A DNA stretch of 59,479 nucleotides from Micractinium sp. NFX-FRZ (taxonomy: Eukaryota > Chlorophyta > Trebouxiophyceae > Chlorellales > Chlorellaceae), in assembly GCA_029339195.1 (NCBI GenBank), contig JAPTJF010000397.1, positions 1-59,479 on the forward strand, written 5' to 3'. The translations under genes were made by a program, and so were the position numbers. The notes under the pieces were generated by a model, which ran no database searches, was not told where the DNA came from, and saw nothing but the letters and a program-made list of their open reading frames with translations. Positions 9,742-22,200 of this stretch are shown in pieces; the first letter of the stretch is position 1, and each line of letters starts with the position of its first letter.

Positions 9742-11253
9742 ATGTCGTCGAAGCATACACACCCAGACGAGGGACCCCAAGGGCGCACGCAGGCCCATCC
9801 CCTCTGCTGGCGTAGCCTTGGGGAGCTGCTGTCGCCTTCAGGGGCCCCAGCGGCACCAGCTGAGGCAGCAGCGGCGGGGGAAGGAGGCCCTGCAGAGGTG
9901 GTTTCAGTGACGCAGAAGGAGCGGTGGCAGCCACCGCCGCCGCCACAGCCGGGGCACATGCTGCTGCCGCAGCACCTTTCTGGCAGCACTGGCGACTTTG
10001 CGGTTAAGGCAGAGGCTGGGGCAGAGGCTGAGGGGAGGGAGGAGGAGGAGGAGCAGCGGCGGTGCCTGGAGTGCGACGCCTCAGCACCAGGCAAGGGTGG
10101 TCACTGGCGCCGGCACCCGGTCACACGTGCAGAGTGGCTGTGCAAGCGCTGCTACACTACTGCTCACAAACGGATGAAGCACCAGCTGCCCCATCACCAG
10201 CAGGAGGAGGCAACAGAGGAGGAGGAGGCAGCAGGAGAGGCAGTGGAGGAGCAGCGGGTGTGCTCGCACTGCGGCACCGACAGCACCAGCACATGGTGCC
10301 GGCCCCCCACCACACGCAAGCGGCTGTGCAGCGCCTGCTGGCAGCACATGCGCAGGCATGGCGGGCAGATGCGGCCGGTGGGTGTGCACTGCCTCCAGTG
10401 CGCTGCCGACAGCCCGGGGCAATTCCGGCATGCAGCCTGGCGCCCCCATCCTGTCACTGGCGAGCTCTGGCTGTGCCACGACTAATTCTTCCCTGCTCGG
10501 CGGGAGGCCGACCAGCGGCAGTGCCTGGAATGCGGTACCACCAGCCCAGCTGCAGCCAAGAAAGCAAGCTGGTACCGGCACCCAGTCACAGGCGCAGAGT
10601 GGCTGTGCGGGCGTTGCCGCAACGCGGTCTATAAACAACAAATGAACCGGCCAGGGCAACGGCTTTGGGGCCAGGACAGGGAAGAAGAGGAGGAGCAAGC
10701 AGAGGTGCAGCGGCAGCCGAGCTCAACCCAACAGCAGAGTGCACGCGTCCAGCCTGCTGCTAAGCGCCAGCACAGCTCAGAAGAGCCTTCGCAGCACCAG
10801 CAGCAGGGGCAGCAGCAGCAGGGGCAGCAGCAGCAGCAGCAGGGGCAGGGGCTGGCGCTTCCACACGCACCGCCCCAGCAGCCCCAGCCTGACCTCTTCA
10901 CGCTGCTGCTGCACACAGCCAGCACAGAGCCGGCTGCCGCTGCCTCTGGCCTGACCCCTGACCTGGCCGCCTCCTTTTCGGCGCTGATGGACACGCTGCC
11001 AGCAGAGCAGCAGGCCGCCAAGGTAAGGCTGGGGTGTGGTTGACCACGGGGGGTGGCATCACGGCGTGTCCGGCAGGCTTCCAGAAAAATACGCATGTGC
11101 CGCATATAGCGTGCCATGATCTGAACGCCGCTGCCCTCGTGCTGCCCTGATCGCTTGCAGGAGGGCCGCCTGCGGGCGCTGCTGGCGCTGGGGCAGCACT
11201 CGGCTGCCGCCCAGCTGATGAGCACAGCGCTGCGCCTGGCGGGCGCCACCTGA
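9742..11253 (+). pseudogene. GATA-like multi-zinc-finger gene, copy G5, with an internal TAA
   Basis: Exons 9742-11022 and 11161-11253; both total lengths are multiples of three, so the frame is kept throughout. The TAA at 10483-10485 interrupts finger 3. Paralogues read WLCSPCFF, but here it reads WLCHD, stop, FF, so the last finger cysteines are lost as well. Before the stop, finger 1 (WLCKRC) and the GATA-like finger (CSHCGTDSTSTWCRPP) are intact, although the usual WRRHP is changed to WCRPP. After the stop, finger 4 (CLECGTTSPA..WLCGRC), AAKRQHSSEE and the full C-terminal domain with tail EGRLRALLALGQ..TALRLAGAT remain. Probably a young pseudogene, or a gene making a two-finger truncated protein. 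Confidence 0.75.
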
Positions 11254-11707
11254 GCAGACACATGCTGCTGTGGTCTGCTGGGGCAGCTGGCTGGAAGGCA
11301 AGACATCCCAGCATTTCATGCAGCTAGACGCCAGCGTCAAGCAGCCCTGCTTGCTTCCCGATCTTGCTGTACAGCCAAGTACTGCACTCCTCTGATCAAC
11401 TCGTACCGCTCAAGCTGGACCTTTCCACCTGCTGCCACCTCGCCTGCACCTCACAAGCACGCTGTGTCCGGCATGCACCCCTTCGCTGACCTCTCCCCGA
11501 TATGCCTGCTCCCAGCTGCTGAGCACCGCATGCACACCACATAGCACCAGACAGCAGCACGCATCTCAACTTGCCGTGGGCTGTACTGCCTGTTCTCAAT
11601 GACGCGCCTTTGGGGGTTTAAGCGTAGTCCTGTAAGACGCTGTACTCGAGCGCAGTCTCAGTGACAACAGGCGAAGCAGGTTGCTGGCAGAGTGCTGTCG
11701 CCACCAG
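11254..11707. other. Intergenic G5 / SRPBCC-like gene
   Basis: Convergent 3' ends. Nothing recognised beyond untranslated sequence. Confidence 0.4.
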
Positions 11708-12948
11708 TTATGTCCCGCCAGCGGCCCCGCTCTCCAGCCGCCGCTTCAGGTTGGCAAGCAGGGCCTCCTGCGCCTGCCGGGCCTGCGCCACCACAAAACC
11801 CCTGCAAGCGGGCGGGCGGGCAGGCAGGCGGGTGGGGAGGCCAAGGGTGGGGAAGCTAAGGGTGGGGAGGCCAAAGAGGTTGCACGCAGTCTGTCGACAC
11901 GCACACACTGACATTCCTCCTTCAGCTGCACACACTCTGGTGGCGGCTTGCCGCTGCATGTGTTACCCATAAGTAATACAGTACAGCACTTCGCTATTTG
12001 CGCTATCAGGGCCCACTTGCCCCCGCCTGAGCAGGCAGCACATGCTTACCTCAGAAGCCACGGCGCCTGCACCGCCACGTCCAGCTGCACCCTAGTGCCG
12101 CCACCGCCACTGCTGCTGCTGACATTTCCTTCCCCATTGCTGCTGCCACTGCTGCTTGGGCTGTGTGGTCTGCCAGAGGTCCAAGACCCGCTGCCATCCA
12201 CTGCCTGCTGCTGCTGCTCTGGACTGCTGACTGCCGCAGCAGCGGGCTGCGATGCAGCCGTGAACGTCCACACCACCTCCAGCCTCACCAGCCCCAGCGG
12301 CGGGCTGGTCACAAGGAAGCGCATGCGCAGCGGCTGTGGATCGTAGGCTGGGGCCGCGTGCACCTGCGACGCATGCTTTTGTTGGCCGCCTGCTGCCTGC
12401 TGCTGCCGGCCACTTGCTGCTGCCTGCGCCAGCTGTCGCCCCAGCAGCTGCTGGCGCACGTGGATGCGGTTGTGCCAGGCGGGCCCGCCCTGCCAGAAGT
12501 GGAACGCCTCCACGGCAACAAACTCCACCTCACCCGCCCCAGCCATGTTTGGCGTGGCGCCCACCATCTCTGTACTACCAGCTGTCGCCAGGGCGGATGT
12601 TGCTCGTACTTTGCGTGTCTGCACATTCTCCACAGCCACTAATAGCGGTTGAAGGCCTAGCAGGTTGTGTGGGTCGCTGAGGTGGCTGTATACGCGCTGG
12701 GGCGACGCACCAAGGGAGGCTGCCACTGAAAAGGCAGTGGCGGCGCTGCCCCCGGCTGCTGGTGCTGGTGGCTGCGCTGCTCCCGGAGGCGCCTGCACGC
12801 AGCCACGCCTGATGCCGGTTGCGCCATGACGCTCCAAGGGGCGTGCCCTTCGTCTGTAGCGGCCAAAGAGGAAGTCCTGACGATTCGTAGGTGCAGGGTT
12901 TAAGTGCCCTGCGCAGCGTCTGGCGGCGCGATGGGCCTCTAGATACAA
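11708..12948 (-). CDS. SRPBCC/START-like domain protein
   Basis: Minus-strand exons 12948-12050 and 11801-11708 (LLR junction, AG|GTAAGC donor, TTGCAG acceptor, phase 2), 330 aa. The fold family is read from the pattern ASLGASPQRVYSHLSDP near residue 80, VEFVAVEAFHFW and NRIHVRQQL in the middle, RMRFLVTSPPLGLVRLEVVW, then GTRVQLDVAVQAPWLLRGFV and a C-terminal helix QARQAQEALLANLKRRLES. This strand-and-long-last-helix layout fits the SRPBCC (START/polyketide-cyclase-like) lipid- or hydrophobic-ligand-binding superfamily. The ligand is unknown. A Gly/Ser-rich insert lies before the last strands and a Gln-rich one in the middle. No signal peptide is evident and the N-terminal 60 residues are basic. 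It lies head to head with STT3, 320 nt apart. The start at 12948 is the first ATG of the open frame and could be later. Confidence 0.6.
11806..11880. repeat. Imperfect tandem GGTGGGGAGGCCAAG repeats in the SRPBCC intron
   Basis: Plus-strand reading: repeated GCGGGCGGGC/AGGCGGG and then about three copies of a 15-20 nt unit (GGTGGGGAGGCCAAGG, GGTGGGGAAGCTAAGG, GGTGGGGAGGCCAAAG). They lie inside the intron of the minus-strand gene. Simple low-complexity expansion. Confidence 0.6.
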
Positions 12949-13268
12949 CTACTGTATTCAATTGCACAGCAAACTCTCTGAAACGGGCGACACGAGTTTG
13001 CAGACCACGTGAGTTGCATGCTGCGCCCGTCCAACAAGCGGTGGGCGCGATGCGCACATCTGAGCTGCCCATACCGGGAGGACGTCAAGGAGAACAGCTC
13101 GGGAGCATACCCGGACCCCTTGAAAGACATTTTTGCTGCGTGCCCGATCGCAGGGCCCTGTGAGCTCCGCTGCTTGGGGCTGTCCAAGACGAAGCTTGGC
13201 GACCCAGACTTTTCATCGCACGCTTGACAAGGCGGTGCAGCAGCTAGAGGCAGCAGCACACGTCCACA
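12949..13268. promoter_or_regulatory. Divergent promoter region, SRPBCC-like gene / STT3
   Basis: The 320 nt between two start codons that point away from each other. It must hold both promoters and 5' UTRs. No TATA box or other named element recognised. Confidence 0.45.
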
Positions 13269-16200
13269 ATGGGGGACGCCCCTGCCTCCCAGCGGCAGGC
13301 GTATGGCAACGTGGTTGTCGGATTCACGCTGCTGTGCATCTGTCTACTGGCATCCTCGGTGAGCTGCAGGGGGGAGGGATGGGGGCGATCGAAGCCTTTC
13401 TGCTTGCTTGCGAGCGCCCACAGTGGCCCTGCTGGACCCATAGCGAGATCTAAGGCTGCGGGGAGCACCTGGGGCGGCCACGACCGCAAGGCCCCCCTGC
13501 CGCCGCCACTGCCGCCTCGCGTCCCCACGTTGCTGCTGCTGCCATCGTTGTGCCCCTGCCCTGTGCCTGCTGCTGCTGCTGCTGCTCTCCCAGCGCCTGT
13601 TACCCCCTCAGCTGGAGGCGTCCATTGGGGGCAGCCTATGTACACCATGCCTGTGTGTGTCGCCGTGTCTGGCAGCGTTGCGGCGCGTGGCTGCAAGCCT
13701 GTGACCCCCTCCAACGCTCTTGTTCTTGCTCATTTTCTCATCTACAGGTGCGCCTGTTCTCGGTCATCAAGTATGAGTCGGTCATCCACGAGTTCGACCC
13801 GTGAGCACCTGCCTGCCCGCTGCTTTTGTGCCCTCAGCTGGCTGCCTCGATGCCGCCTGCCGCTAGCATCCACCCCTGCTGGTTGCCTTGGTACCACCTG
13901 CCTGCTGGCCTCCTTCCTGCCTGCCACCGCATGCCGCCGGCGCATGCAGCATACCTTGCTGTCGCCATCTGATCTCACTGCTAATCACCCCATATTGCTG
14001 GCCATGCTGGCACCGCTTGCACACAAGCCGCTGTTCAGCATGCTGCCGCTGCCGCCGCCACTGGATGCCCCTTCACGGTGCTGCCCTCTCCTCCCATCCC
14101 TTACCGGAGGTTCATCCGCCCGGCCGCCTGGCCCGCCCTGCCCCCGCTGCAGCTACTTCAACTACCGGGTGACCCGCTTCCTGTCGGAGAAGGGCTTCTA
14201 CGAGACCTGGGACTTCTTTGACTCGTTCACTTGGTACCCGCTGGGGCGCGTGGTGGGCGGCACCATGTACCCAGGTGCGGCCGGGTGTGAGGAGGCGGGG
14301 ATGTCATGAAATGACAGTGCGGTCGGTTGCACGACTCCCGAACAGCGCCAGGCTGCTGGAGATGGCCAGCTTGATGGTGCGCCTGCCTGGGCATGTGCAT
14401 GTCGGTGCAGCAGCAGCAGCAGCATGACGTGGGCGGCAGCAGCAGACGGGTGGTGCTCCCTGCTGGCGCCATCAGGTGCAGACCGCTTAATGCACGCGCC
14501 TGGCAGCTGCTCCCCGCCTCACCCCGCCCGCCCTGCTGCCCGCCCTTGCCCCCGCGCAGGCCTGATCTTCACTGCGGGCGCCATCTGGAACCTGCTGCAG
14601 CACCTCAACATCCCGATTCACGTGCAGGAGGTGGGCGGGGGGTGGCGGTGCTGACTGGGGGCGCTGGGCGGCTGGTGGGAAGGGGGGAAGCTGGCAGGGG
14701 CACTGGAATGGCGGTGGGAGGTGCTGGGCGCGCCGCGGGCGTGCGCCTAGGTGCCGCGTGATGCGCTGCTGGGCATCTGCTCTCGCCGTCCCGTTCCCCT
14801 ACAGACAAACCCTCCCTTCTCGCCTCTGGCTCACTTTGCATGCCTGCCTGACTTGTTTCGCTCCCCACCCCTGCCCGCCCGCCTGCCCTCAGGTCTGCGT
14901 GTTCACCGCGCCCCTCTTCTCCGCCTTCTGCGCCATCGCCACCTACCTGTTCATGAAGGAGGTGGGCGGGCATGGTGGGGGCCTGCGGTGTTGGGAGCAC
15001 GTGCCTGATATGGGGTGTGCTGTGGTGTCCTTTTCTCAAAGGAGGTGGGTGTGCCTTGTGCGGTGCTGTGGCACCCTCTCTTATTAGAGGGGGGTGGGGT
15101 ATACCATGAAGTGAAACTGTGTTGTCCTCCTTCATGAGGACAACACAGTTACACCCCATGGTATACCCAACTCATGAAGGAGGCAGGTGGCAGGAGGCTG
15201 GGGCCTTGCTCATGTTTTGTTCGTGCACAACTGTGCTGGGCGGACTCGTTGAGCTGTGCCACATTGCATCGGCCCACCCTGGCCACCCAGCCCCGCCCTC
15301 TAGCCCAGTGAAACCAATGCCAGTATACCCCCGATGCAGGTGCGCGGCCAGGGCGCGGGGCTGGCGTCTGCCGCCATCATCGCAGTGGTCCCCTCCTACA
15401 TCTCCCGCTCCGTGGCGGGCTCTTACGACCTGGAGGCGGTGGCCATCTTTGCCCTGGTCTTTGTCTTCTATCTGTATGTCAAGGTGAGGAGGAGGGCAGC
15501 AAGAGGGAGCGTGACGAGATGCAGGCATGCCGGGGCAGTGGGGGTGAAGGAAAGAGTGTGTGTGATTGTGTGTGCATGGGTTGGAGGAGCGTCGCCTGTG
15601 TGTGAAAGCGAGGACATGGGTGCGGGGGCGAGATGCAGGCATGCATGCCCGGGGGGGGTGGGTTGTGTAGGCAAGGGGGTGCATGGCATGTCGCCAGCCA
15701 TTTGGATTGGGGGCGAGGGAGGCAGGTTGGCACACCCAAGCAGCCCCCCTGCCCCCCTGCCCGCAGACGCTCAACACGGGCAGCCTGGCGTGGGCCACCG
15801 CCCTCTTCTTTGGCTACCTCTACATGGTGGCCTCCTGGGGCGGCTACTCCTTCATCGCCAACCTGCTGCCCATCCACTGCCTCGCCTGCATCGTCTTCAA
15901 CCGCGTGTCGGCACGCCTGTACATCGCCTACGCACCCTGGGTGATCCTGGGAGCGCTGGCGGCGGGTGAGCGTGCTCAGGGGGCTGGGAACGAGGGGCTG
16001 GGGGGACTGCTGGGAGCCGGGAGTGATTGGCAGATCAGGACTGGCAGCTGTTTGTGCCGCGTGGGGCCTGTCGCAGTGCCTGCTGCCGCTGCTGCTGCCG
16101 CTGCCGCTGCTGCACCCGCCGCTCTCGCCTCCTTGGAAGCCCTAGTGTTCCAGGCCCCCCCACTCACCCTACTGCGCATGCCAATTCCCACCCTGCCCTC

Positions 16201-19200
16201 CAGCCAACATCCCCGTCATCGGCTTCAACGCCGTGCTCATGTCGGAGCACATGGCCTCCTTCTTCGTCTTTGGCCTGCTGCACGCCGCGCTGGCCATTGA
16301 ATACATCCGCGACATGCTGCCGCCCCGCGCATACACCGGTGAGTTTGGGTTGCATGTTTCTCTCCCGCCCAGCCCGAGTAGACTGTTGGGCCAGTAGTAG
16401 AAGCCCACGTGCGGTTGGGCAAGCGGGTGGCTGGGGACCTTCGGGCGCTGCCGTGGGCCAGGGTGAGGCGGTGTGTTGCATAAGCATGATGCAGCCGGCA
16501 GCCTCTCTTGCCTGACAACCATTAGGAGGGCGCACCATCCCCGCCTCGCCGCGCCTCGCCGCCTGTGCCGACTCGCCTGCGACTTTCAAAAAGCTGGTGC
16601 CAATCTTTTGCTGTTGGGATTCGAGCCTGTACTGCTCCCAGTTGCCTGGGGTCGACTCACATTACCCCTGACGTTTCTCCCTGCTCTTGCAGCTGCCAAG
16701 AAGCTGGTGCTGACGTTTGGGTCGGCCGCGCTGGCGCTGGTGCTGGCCCTGGTGGTGTCCTACGTCGCCGCATCACCCACCTTTGGATGGACCGGTGAGC
16801 GCCCCTCGGCTAAGACGGCAGCCAGTGCTGCTGATTGTACGCTCTTTCCGTGGCCCACTCGCTGCCGCCTCCATGTGGCTGTTTGCGTGTTTCCAACCCT
16901 CCCTCTCACCGCACGCGGTGCCCGCTGCCCTCCCCCCCTTCCCTCCCCCGCAGGCCGCTCCCTGTCCCTGCTGGACCCCACCTACGCCTCCAAGTACATC
17001 CCCATCATTGCATCCGTGTCGGGTGAGACCAGGGGGCTGTGCTCTTGTTGTTACGTTCTCTTTTGCTAGGGCAAGGGACCAGGTGATTGGCAGTGGAGGT
17101 GGACGTCTCTACCAAGCATCACCTCAGTGTTCGCCGGCTCTGCCGCCCGCTGCCTGCATGCTGTGGGCTGTGCTGTGCTGAGGGGTGCAGTCTGGCTGTG
17201 TCCATGGAAGCAGGTTTGCCTGTTCCATGCCTGCTTTCACCATGTCGCTTGCTGCTCTGCTATCCTTTTGGGAGCTCCTGCTTCACCGGCCTGTACTCCG
17301 ACTCACATGCACCCCTGTCCCCCCTTGCCGCACCCCCTCCTCACCCGCCCCCGCCCACAGAGCACCAGCCCCCCTCCTGGAGCAGCTACTTCACCGACCT
17401 GCACATCGCATCACCAACTCTTTTGCCCCTTGCCACATTCCATTCTCGCCTGCGTCTGCAGAGCACACCAGCGCGCATCCTGGTCATCATACTGCACCGA
17501 CCTGCACACCCCCTCCAACACACGTTTTCCCCTGTTCCCACCCCCTCCTCACCCGCCCCCGCCTGCCCACAGAGCACCAGCCCCCCTCATGGTCGTCATA
17601 TTTCACCGACCTNNNNNNNNNNNNNNNNNNNNNNNNNNNNNNNNNNNNNNNNNNNNCACATCGCATCACCAACTCTTTTGCCCCTTGCCACATTCCATTC
17701 TCGCCTGCGTCTGCAGAGCACACCAGCGCGCATCCTGGTCATCATACTGCACCGACCTGCACACCCCCTCCAACACACGTTTTCCCCTGTTCCCACCCCC
17801 TCCTCACCCGCCCCCGCCTGCCCACAGAGCACCAGCCCCCCTCATGGTCGTCATATTTCACCGACCTGCACATCGCCGCGGTGCTGGCCCCCGCCGGCCT
17901 ACTGCTGTGCTTCCGCCCCCTCACCGACGCCTCCATGTTCCTCCTGCTCTACGGAGTGACCGCCGTCTACTTCTCCGGCGTCATGGTAAGCCCAGCTGGC
18001 AGCGGGGTGCTGAGCTGGCAGCAGGGGTGCCGAGCTGGCAAGCAGGGTGGTGGGCTGGCAGGCGCTGGTGATGGCGAGCTGGACAGTGTTGAGCTGGCAG
18101 GGGTGCTCAGCTGGCACGTGATCCCCGCCCTCCCCCATTCGCCATCGTGCATTACCCTCACCCTACCCCCATTACCTGGCCCTCCCCCCCTCATCCCCGC
18201 TCACCTTATCCCCACCCCCCTCATCCGCCCACCGCCCCCGTAGGTCCGCCTCATGCTGGTGCTGGCCCCCGCTGCCTGCTGCCTGGCTGGGCTGGCCCTG
18301 TCAGAGGTCACCTCCTACCTGGCCACCTCCCTGGTCTCAGCACAGCGGGCAGAGGCCGGCGCTGCGCAGGCGGAGACCGCATCTGGTGAGCCACAGGGGG
18401 CGGGAGGGGTATGCTTTTCGACAGCAGCACCTTCATTTGGCAGGAGGCCCTGCAACCGACGAACGGACGGCGGCGGCGGAAGGACGGCGGTGCATAAACT
18501 GCCAAACAAGCGCTGCCTTGGCTGCCTCAACGCACCACTTTTCGCAGTGCGTCCACCCCACCTGCTCCGCCCCCGCTCACCCCCTCCACGCTCGATCCCT
18601 ACATCTGCCCCTCCCTCCCCCCGCCCCGCAGAGAGCGACGCCGGCAGCGCCAAGAAGGGTGCTGCCGCCTCCGGCTCCTCCGCCTCTGCCGCAGCCTCTG
18701 CCGCCAAGCAGGCCGCCAAGAAGGCCGGCAAGAAGGCGGGCGCCAGCAGCACCGGCGGCGGCTGGATGGCCGGCTCCTGGCGGCCGGTGCCCAAGGATGT
18801 GGCCATCGTGGGGCTGGCCATGGTGTTCCTGGGGCTGAGGTGCGTGTGTGTGTGTGGGGGGGGGGGGATGGCTGGTGTCCTGGGCCTCGGGGGTGTGCGC
18901 GTGTGCGTATGTGCGTGTGGGGGTGTGTGCTTGTTGAAAGTGGCCATAGTCTTGTGGGGCTGACCGTGGTTCGTCTTTGGGACTCGAATCTGTGCATGAA
19001 TGCCGTGTTGCCATGCCCACCCCCAATCTAACCCCGTTTCCTCCCTCCCACCCTGTCTGCCCCTTATTCTCGCAGCCTGTTCTACCGCCACTCCGTGTAC
19101 GTGGCGGGTGAGATGTACTCCGCTCCCTCCATCGTCCTCCAGGTGGGTGCCTCCCCGCCTCCCTGCCCTGAGCAGCAGCAGCAGCAACAGCCCACTTTGG

Positions 19201-22200
19201 CGGCATAAAACAGGGCTTCTTGCATCCTGCCTGCTGCGCTGCAGCACACACCAGGGGCTTCTGCATTCGCTGTGCAGCACAGGCCAGGGGCCGTCGCACA
19301 TGCTGCCCGGCCAACAAGCATGGCTCCCATTCCGTGCTGCCCCTGCCTGCAGAGCCGGCGTAACGACGGCGGCGTCAAGGTGTTTGATGACTTCCGTGAG
19401 GCCTACGCCTGGCTCAGCCACAACACGGGTGCGTCCTTCCACTATCCGTGGCTGGAGGGCAGGGGAGGGGAAAGGGTAGGGGCGTAGCGGTGCAGGATGC
19501 AGGAAGTGGCGAGGCGGGCACACAGACGTGCCTGGCACAGCCACACAACAGGGGTGCCCAGTCCCCTTGGCGGAAAGGGAGGGGGCAGGAGGGAGACAGG
19601 CGCGACTGTGCAGAAAGAGGCGAGTCAGGCACACGCTCATGCCTGGCACGCCTGCTTGCCCGCCCAGTGCTCATCCCGCCCCCCGGCCGCCTGCCCGCCG
19701 TCCCCTCCCCGCAGACCCCAACGCCAAGGTTGCCAGCTGGTGGGACTATGGGTACCAGACCACGGCCATGGCTAACCGCACCGTCATCGTAGACAACAAC
19801 ACGTGGAACAACACGCACATCGCCACGGTGAGGGAGGGCAGGGCTCTGCTGCTGCACTATCAAAGGGTATACTGGGCGGAGAGAGGGCAGCCCGTCCTGC
19901 CGCTGCAATGTCAAAGGGTATACTGGCCGGAGAGGGAGAGGCAGCACAACGTGGAACCACTCTTGCCAGCAGGGGCCTGGGGGAGGAGAGGCTGGAAGAA
20001 GCAGGGTGCATTTTTGGGTGTGCCCCCGCGCATGCCCCACGCTGCCCTATCTCACCCACCTGCCCACCCTCCATCCCTGCCCCCCGGCTGCCCACCCCAC
20101 ATTGCCATCCCTCCCCGGGCTGTTGACGGGATGCATGGCCGTGTATATCCCCGGCGACATGCCCCACTCTGCACCCACCCACCCACCCACACTGTCATCC
20201 CTTTCCCCCACCCACCCACATTCTCGTCCCCCCCCACCCGCCCCCCCCCCAGGTTGGCCGGGCCATGTCCAGCCCCGAGAAGAAGGCGTGGCAGATCTTC
20301 CGCTCCCTGGATGTGGAGTACGTGTTTGTCGTGTTTGGAGGGTACATTGGGTGAGTGCTGGGTTGGGGGGGGGAAGGGGGCGCGGGAGGGGTTCCTTGGG
20401 CGAATTTTGCATCTGGGATCTGCATCGTTGCGAGGCGCCAAGTGAGCAAGTGTGTGATGTGATGCCTGGGAGGGCCGGCGAGGGGTTGGGAGTTCCGGAG
20501 CCGAGCGACTCGGTACCACCTCCTCCTCCCTGCAACTTCTGTCGGCGTCGACGTCAACATGCTTGCGTGTACGTTACCCCCTTGAATCAATGGCTGCCAA
20601 TGACCATCCCACCCATGCTCCCGCGCCCCCTCCTCCCCCCCGCAGCTACCCCTCGGACGACATCAACAAGTTCCTGTGGATGGTGCGCATCGGCGGCGGC
20701 GTGTTCCCAGAAATCAAGGAAGCCAACTACCTGGATGCCACCGGTGAGCGGTGGGGGTGGGTGGTTGAGAGGCAGGGAGGTGAAGCAGGGGGAGGGGTGC
20801 GGTCCCCAACATCAAAGCACCAACTACCTGGATGCCACTAGTGAGGGGGGTGCTGGTGGGGGGGGTAGCAGAGGCGGAGGGATCCACCGGCGGTGCCTGG
20901 ATGCAACCGGCACGCAGAAGCAGGCCTGTTGATGTGTCTGGGGGGCGGTCGAGCGAGCAGACGAGGGGATTGGGAGAGTTAGGCAGGCCGTGACAGGGTG
21001 GGGCAGAGGGTGCGAGGGTCACGAGCCAGCATTTGCAGTAGGTCCTGCGCCGCCTGGCCTGCCAACACTCCACACTGCACCCGCCGTCCACCCTGCCCCC
21101 ACCTGCCTCCCTGCAGGCAACTATCGAGTGGATGACCAGGCGGGCAAGGCGCTGCTTGAATCCACCATGTACAAGTGAGTGATGCGCGGTAGGGGAGGGA
21201 AGAGGCAGGCAGCGCTTTGGCACACGCGCTCTTAGAGGGGCGCAGGGCGCTGGAGGTAGGGCAGCTGCACCAGCACCAGTGAGGTGGGCAGCAATGCGGC
21301 GCATGATGCGTGCGCAGGAGGCGTGTCGGGAGGTTGAGGATGATGCGTGGAGAGAGGGGACCCATGCACCCGGCCGCTGTCCGTCCTCACACACACGTCC
21401 CCCACCCACCCACCCCCTCCCCCCTGCAGGCTCTCCTACTACCGCTTTGCCGACTGCGGGCCCATGTTTGGGGCGCCCCGCGGGTTTGACCGCGTGCGCA
21501 ACGCTGTCATCGCGCGCCAGGACTTTGAGTGAGCCCCGGGGGGGGGCCTGGGGTGGGTGGGTGGGGTGGTGGGCAGTCGAGCGAACACCCGTGAAGGGTG
21601 TCACGTGCGGGCCCCTGGGCCGGCGGCTGCTCCACAGCAGCTGCAACCACAGCGCACACCCAGCGTGCGACCCACTCAGCCCCACCCGCTTCTCGCCCCT
21701 GCTGCACGTTCTCCCAAACAGTCATAGATTCTGATGTTCCCCTTTAATTATGAGCACTGTGTGCTCCTCACCCACTTCTCGCCCCTGCTGCACGTGTTCT
21801 CAAACATTCACGTTGTCTTATGTCCCCCTTCTAATTATGTGCATCGTGTCCTCCTCCCCCCTGCCCTCCCCCCCGCTGCAGGCTGAAGTACTTTGAGGAG
21901 GTGTTCACAAGTGAGCACTGGATGATGCGCATCTACCGCGTGCTGGACAAGCCCAACCGCGACGCCAAGCTGCGCAACCCGCGGCGCACCAAGGTGCGCG
22001 CTGCTGAGAGGCCTTGTTGGGGGGCGGGGGGAGGGGCTGCTGGCAGGGCGCGGCAGGGCGGGGCAGGGCAAATTCACGCTACCCGATCATGTGGACCCAG
22101 CAGACCTAAGCAGCTGCACCAGGGGTTGGCTCAGTTTGCATGTGCTCTCCCCATCACATTGCCTGCCGGCGCTGCCTGCCGGTGCCAGCTGGCGAGCTGA

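Larger units (their letters stand above)
5400..11253 (+). repeat. Tandem array of about 2-kb gene units (G3, G4, G5)
   Basis: The starts of G3, G4 and G5 lie at 5682, 7685 and 9742 (2003 and 2057 nt apart). Upstream regions, coding exon, intron position and the 93-nt last exon are all duplicated. The AGCTAGCTGCAAAATG block recurs at about 7346 and 9402. This is recent unequal duplication of a complete gene with its promoter. Confidence 0.8.
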
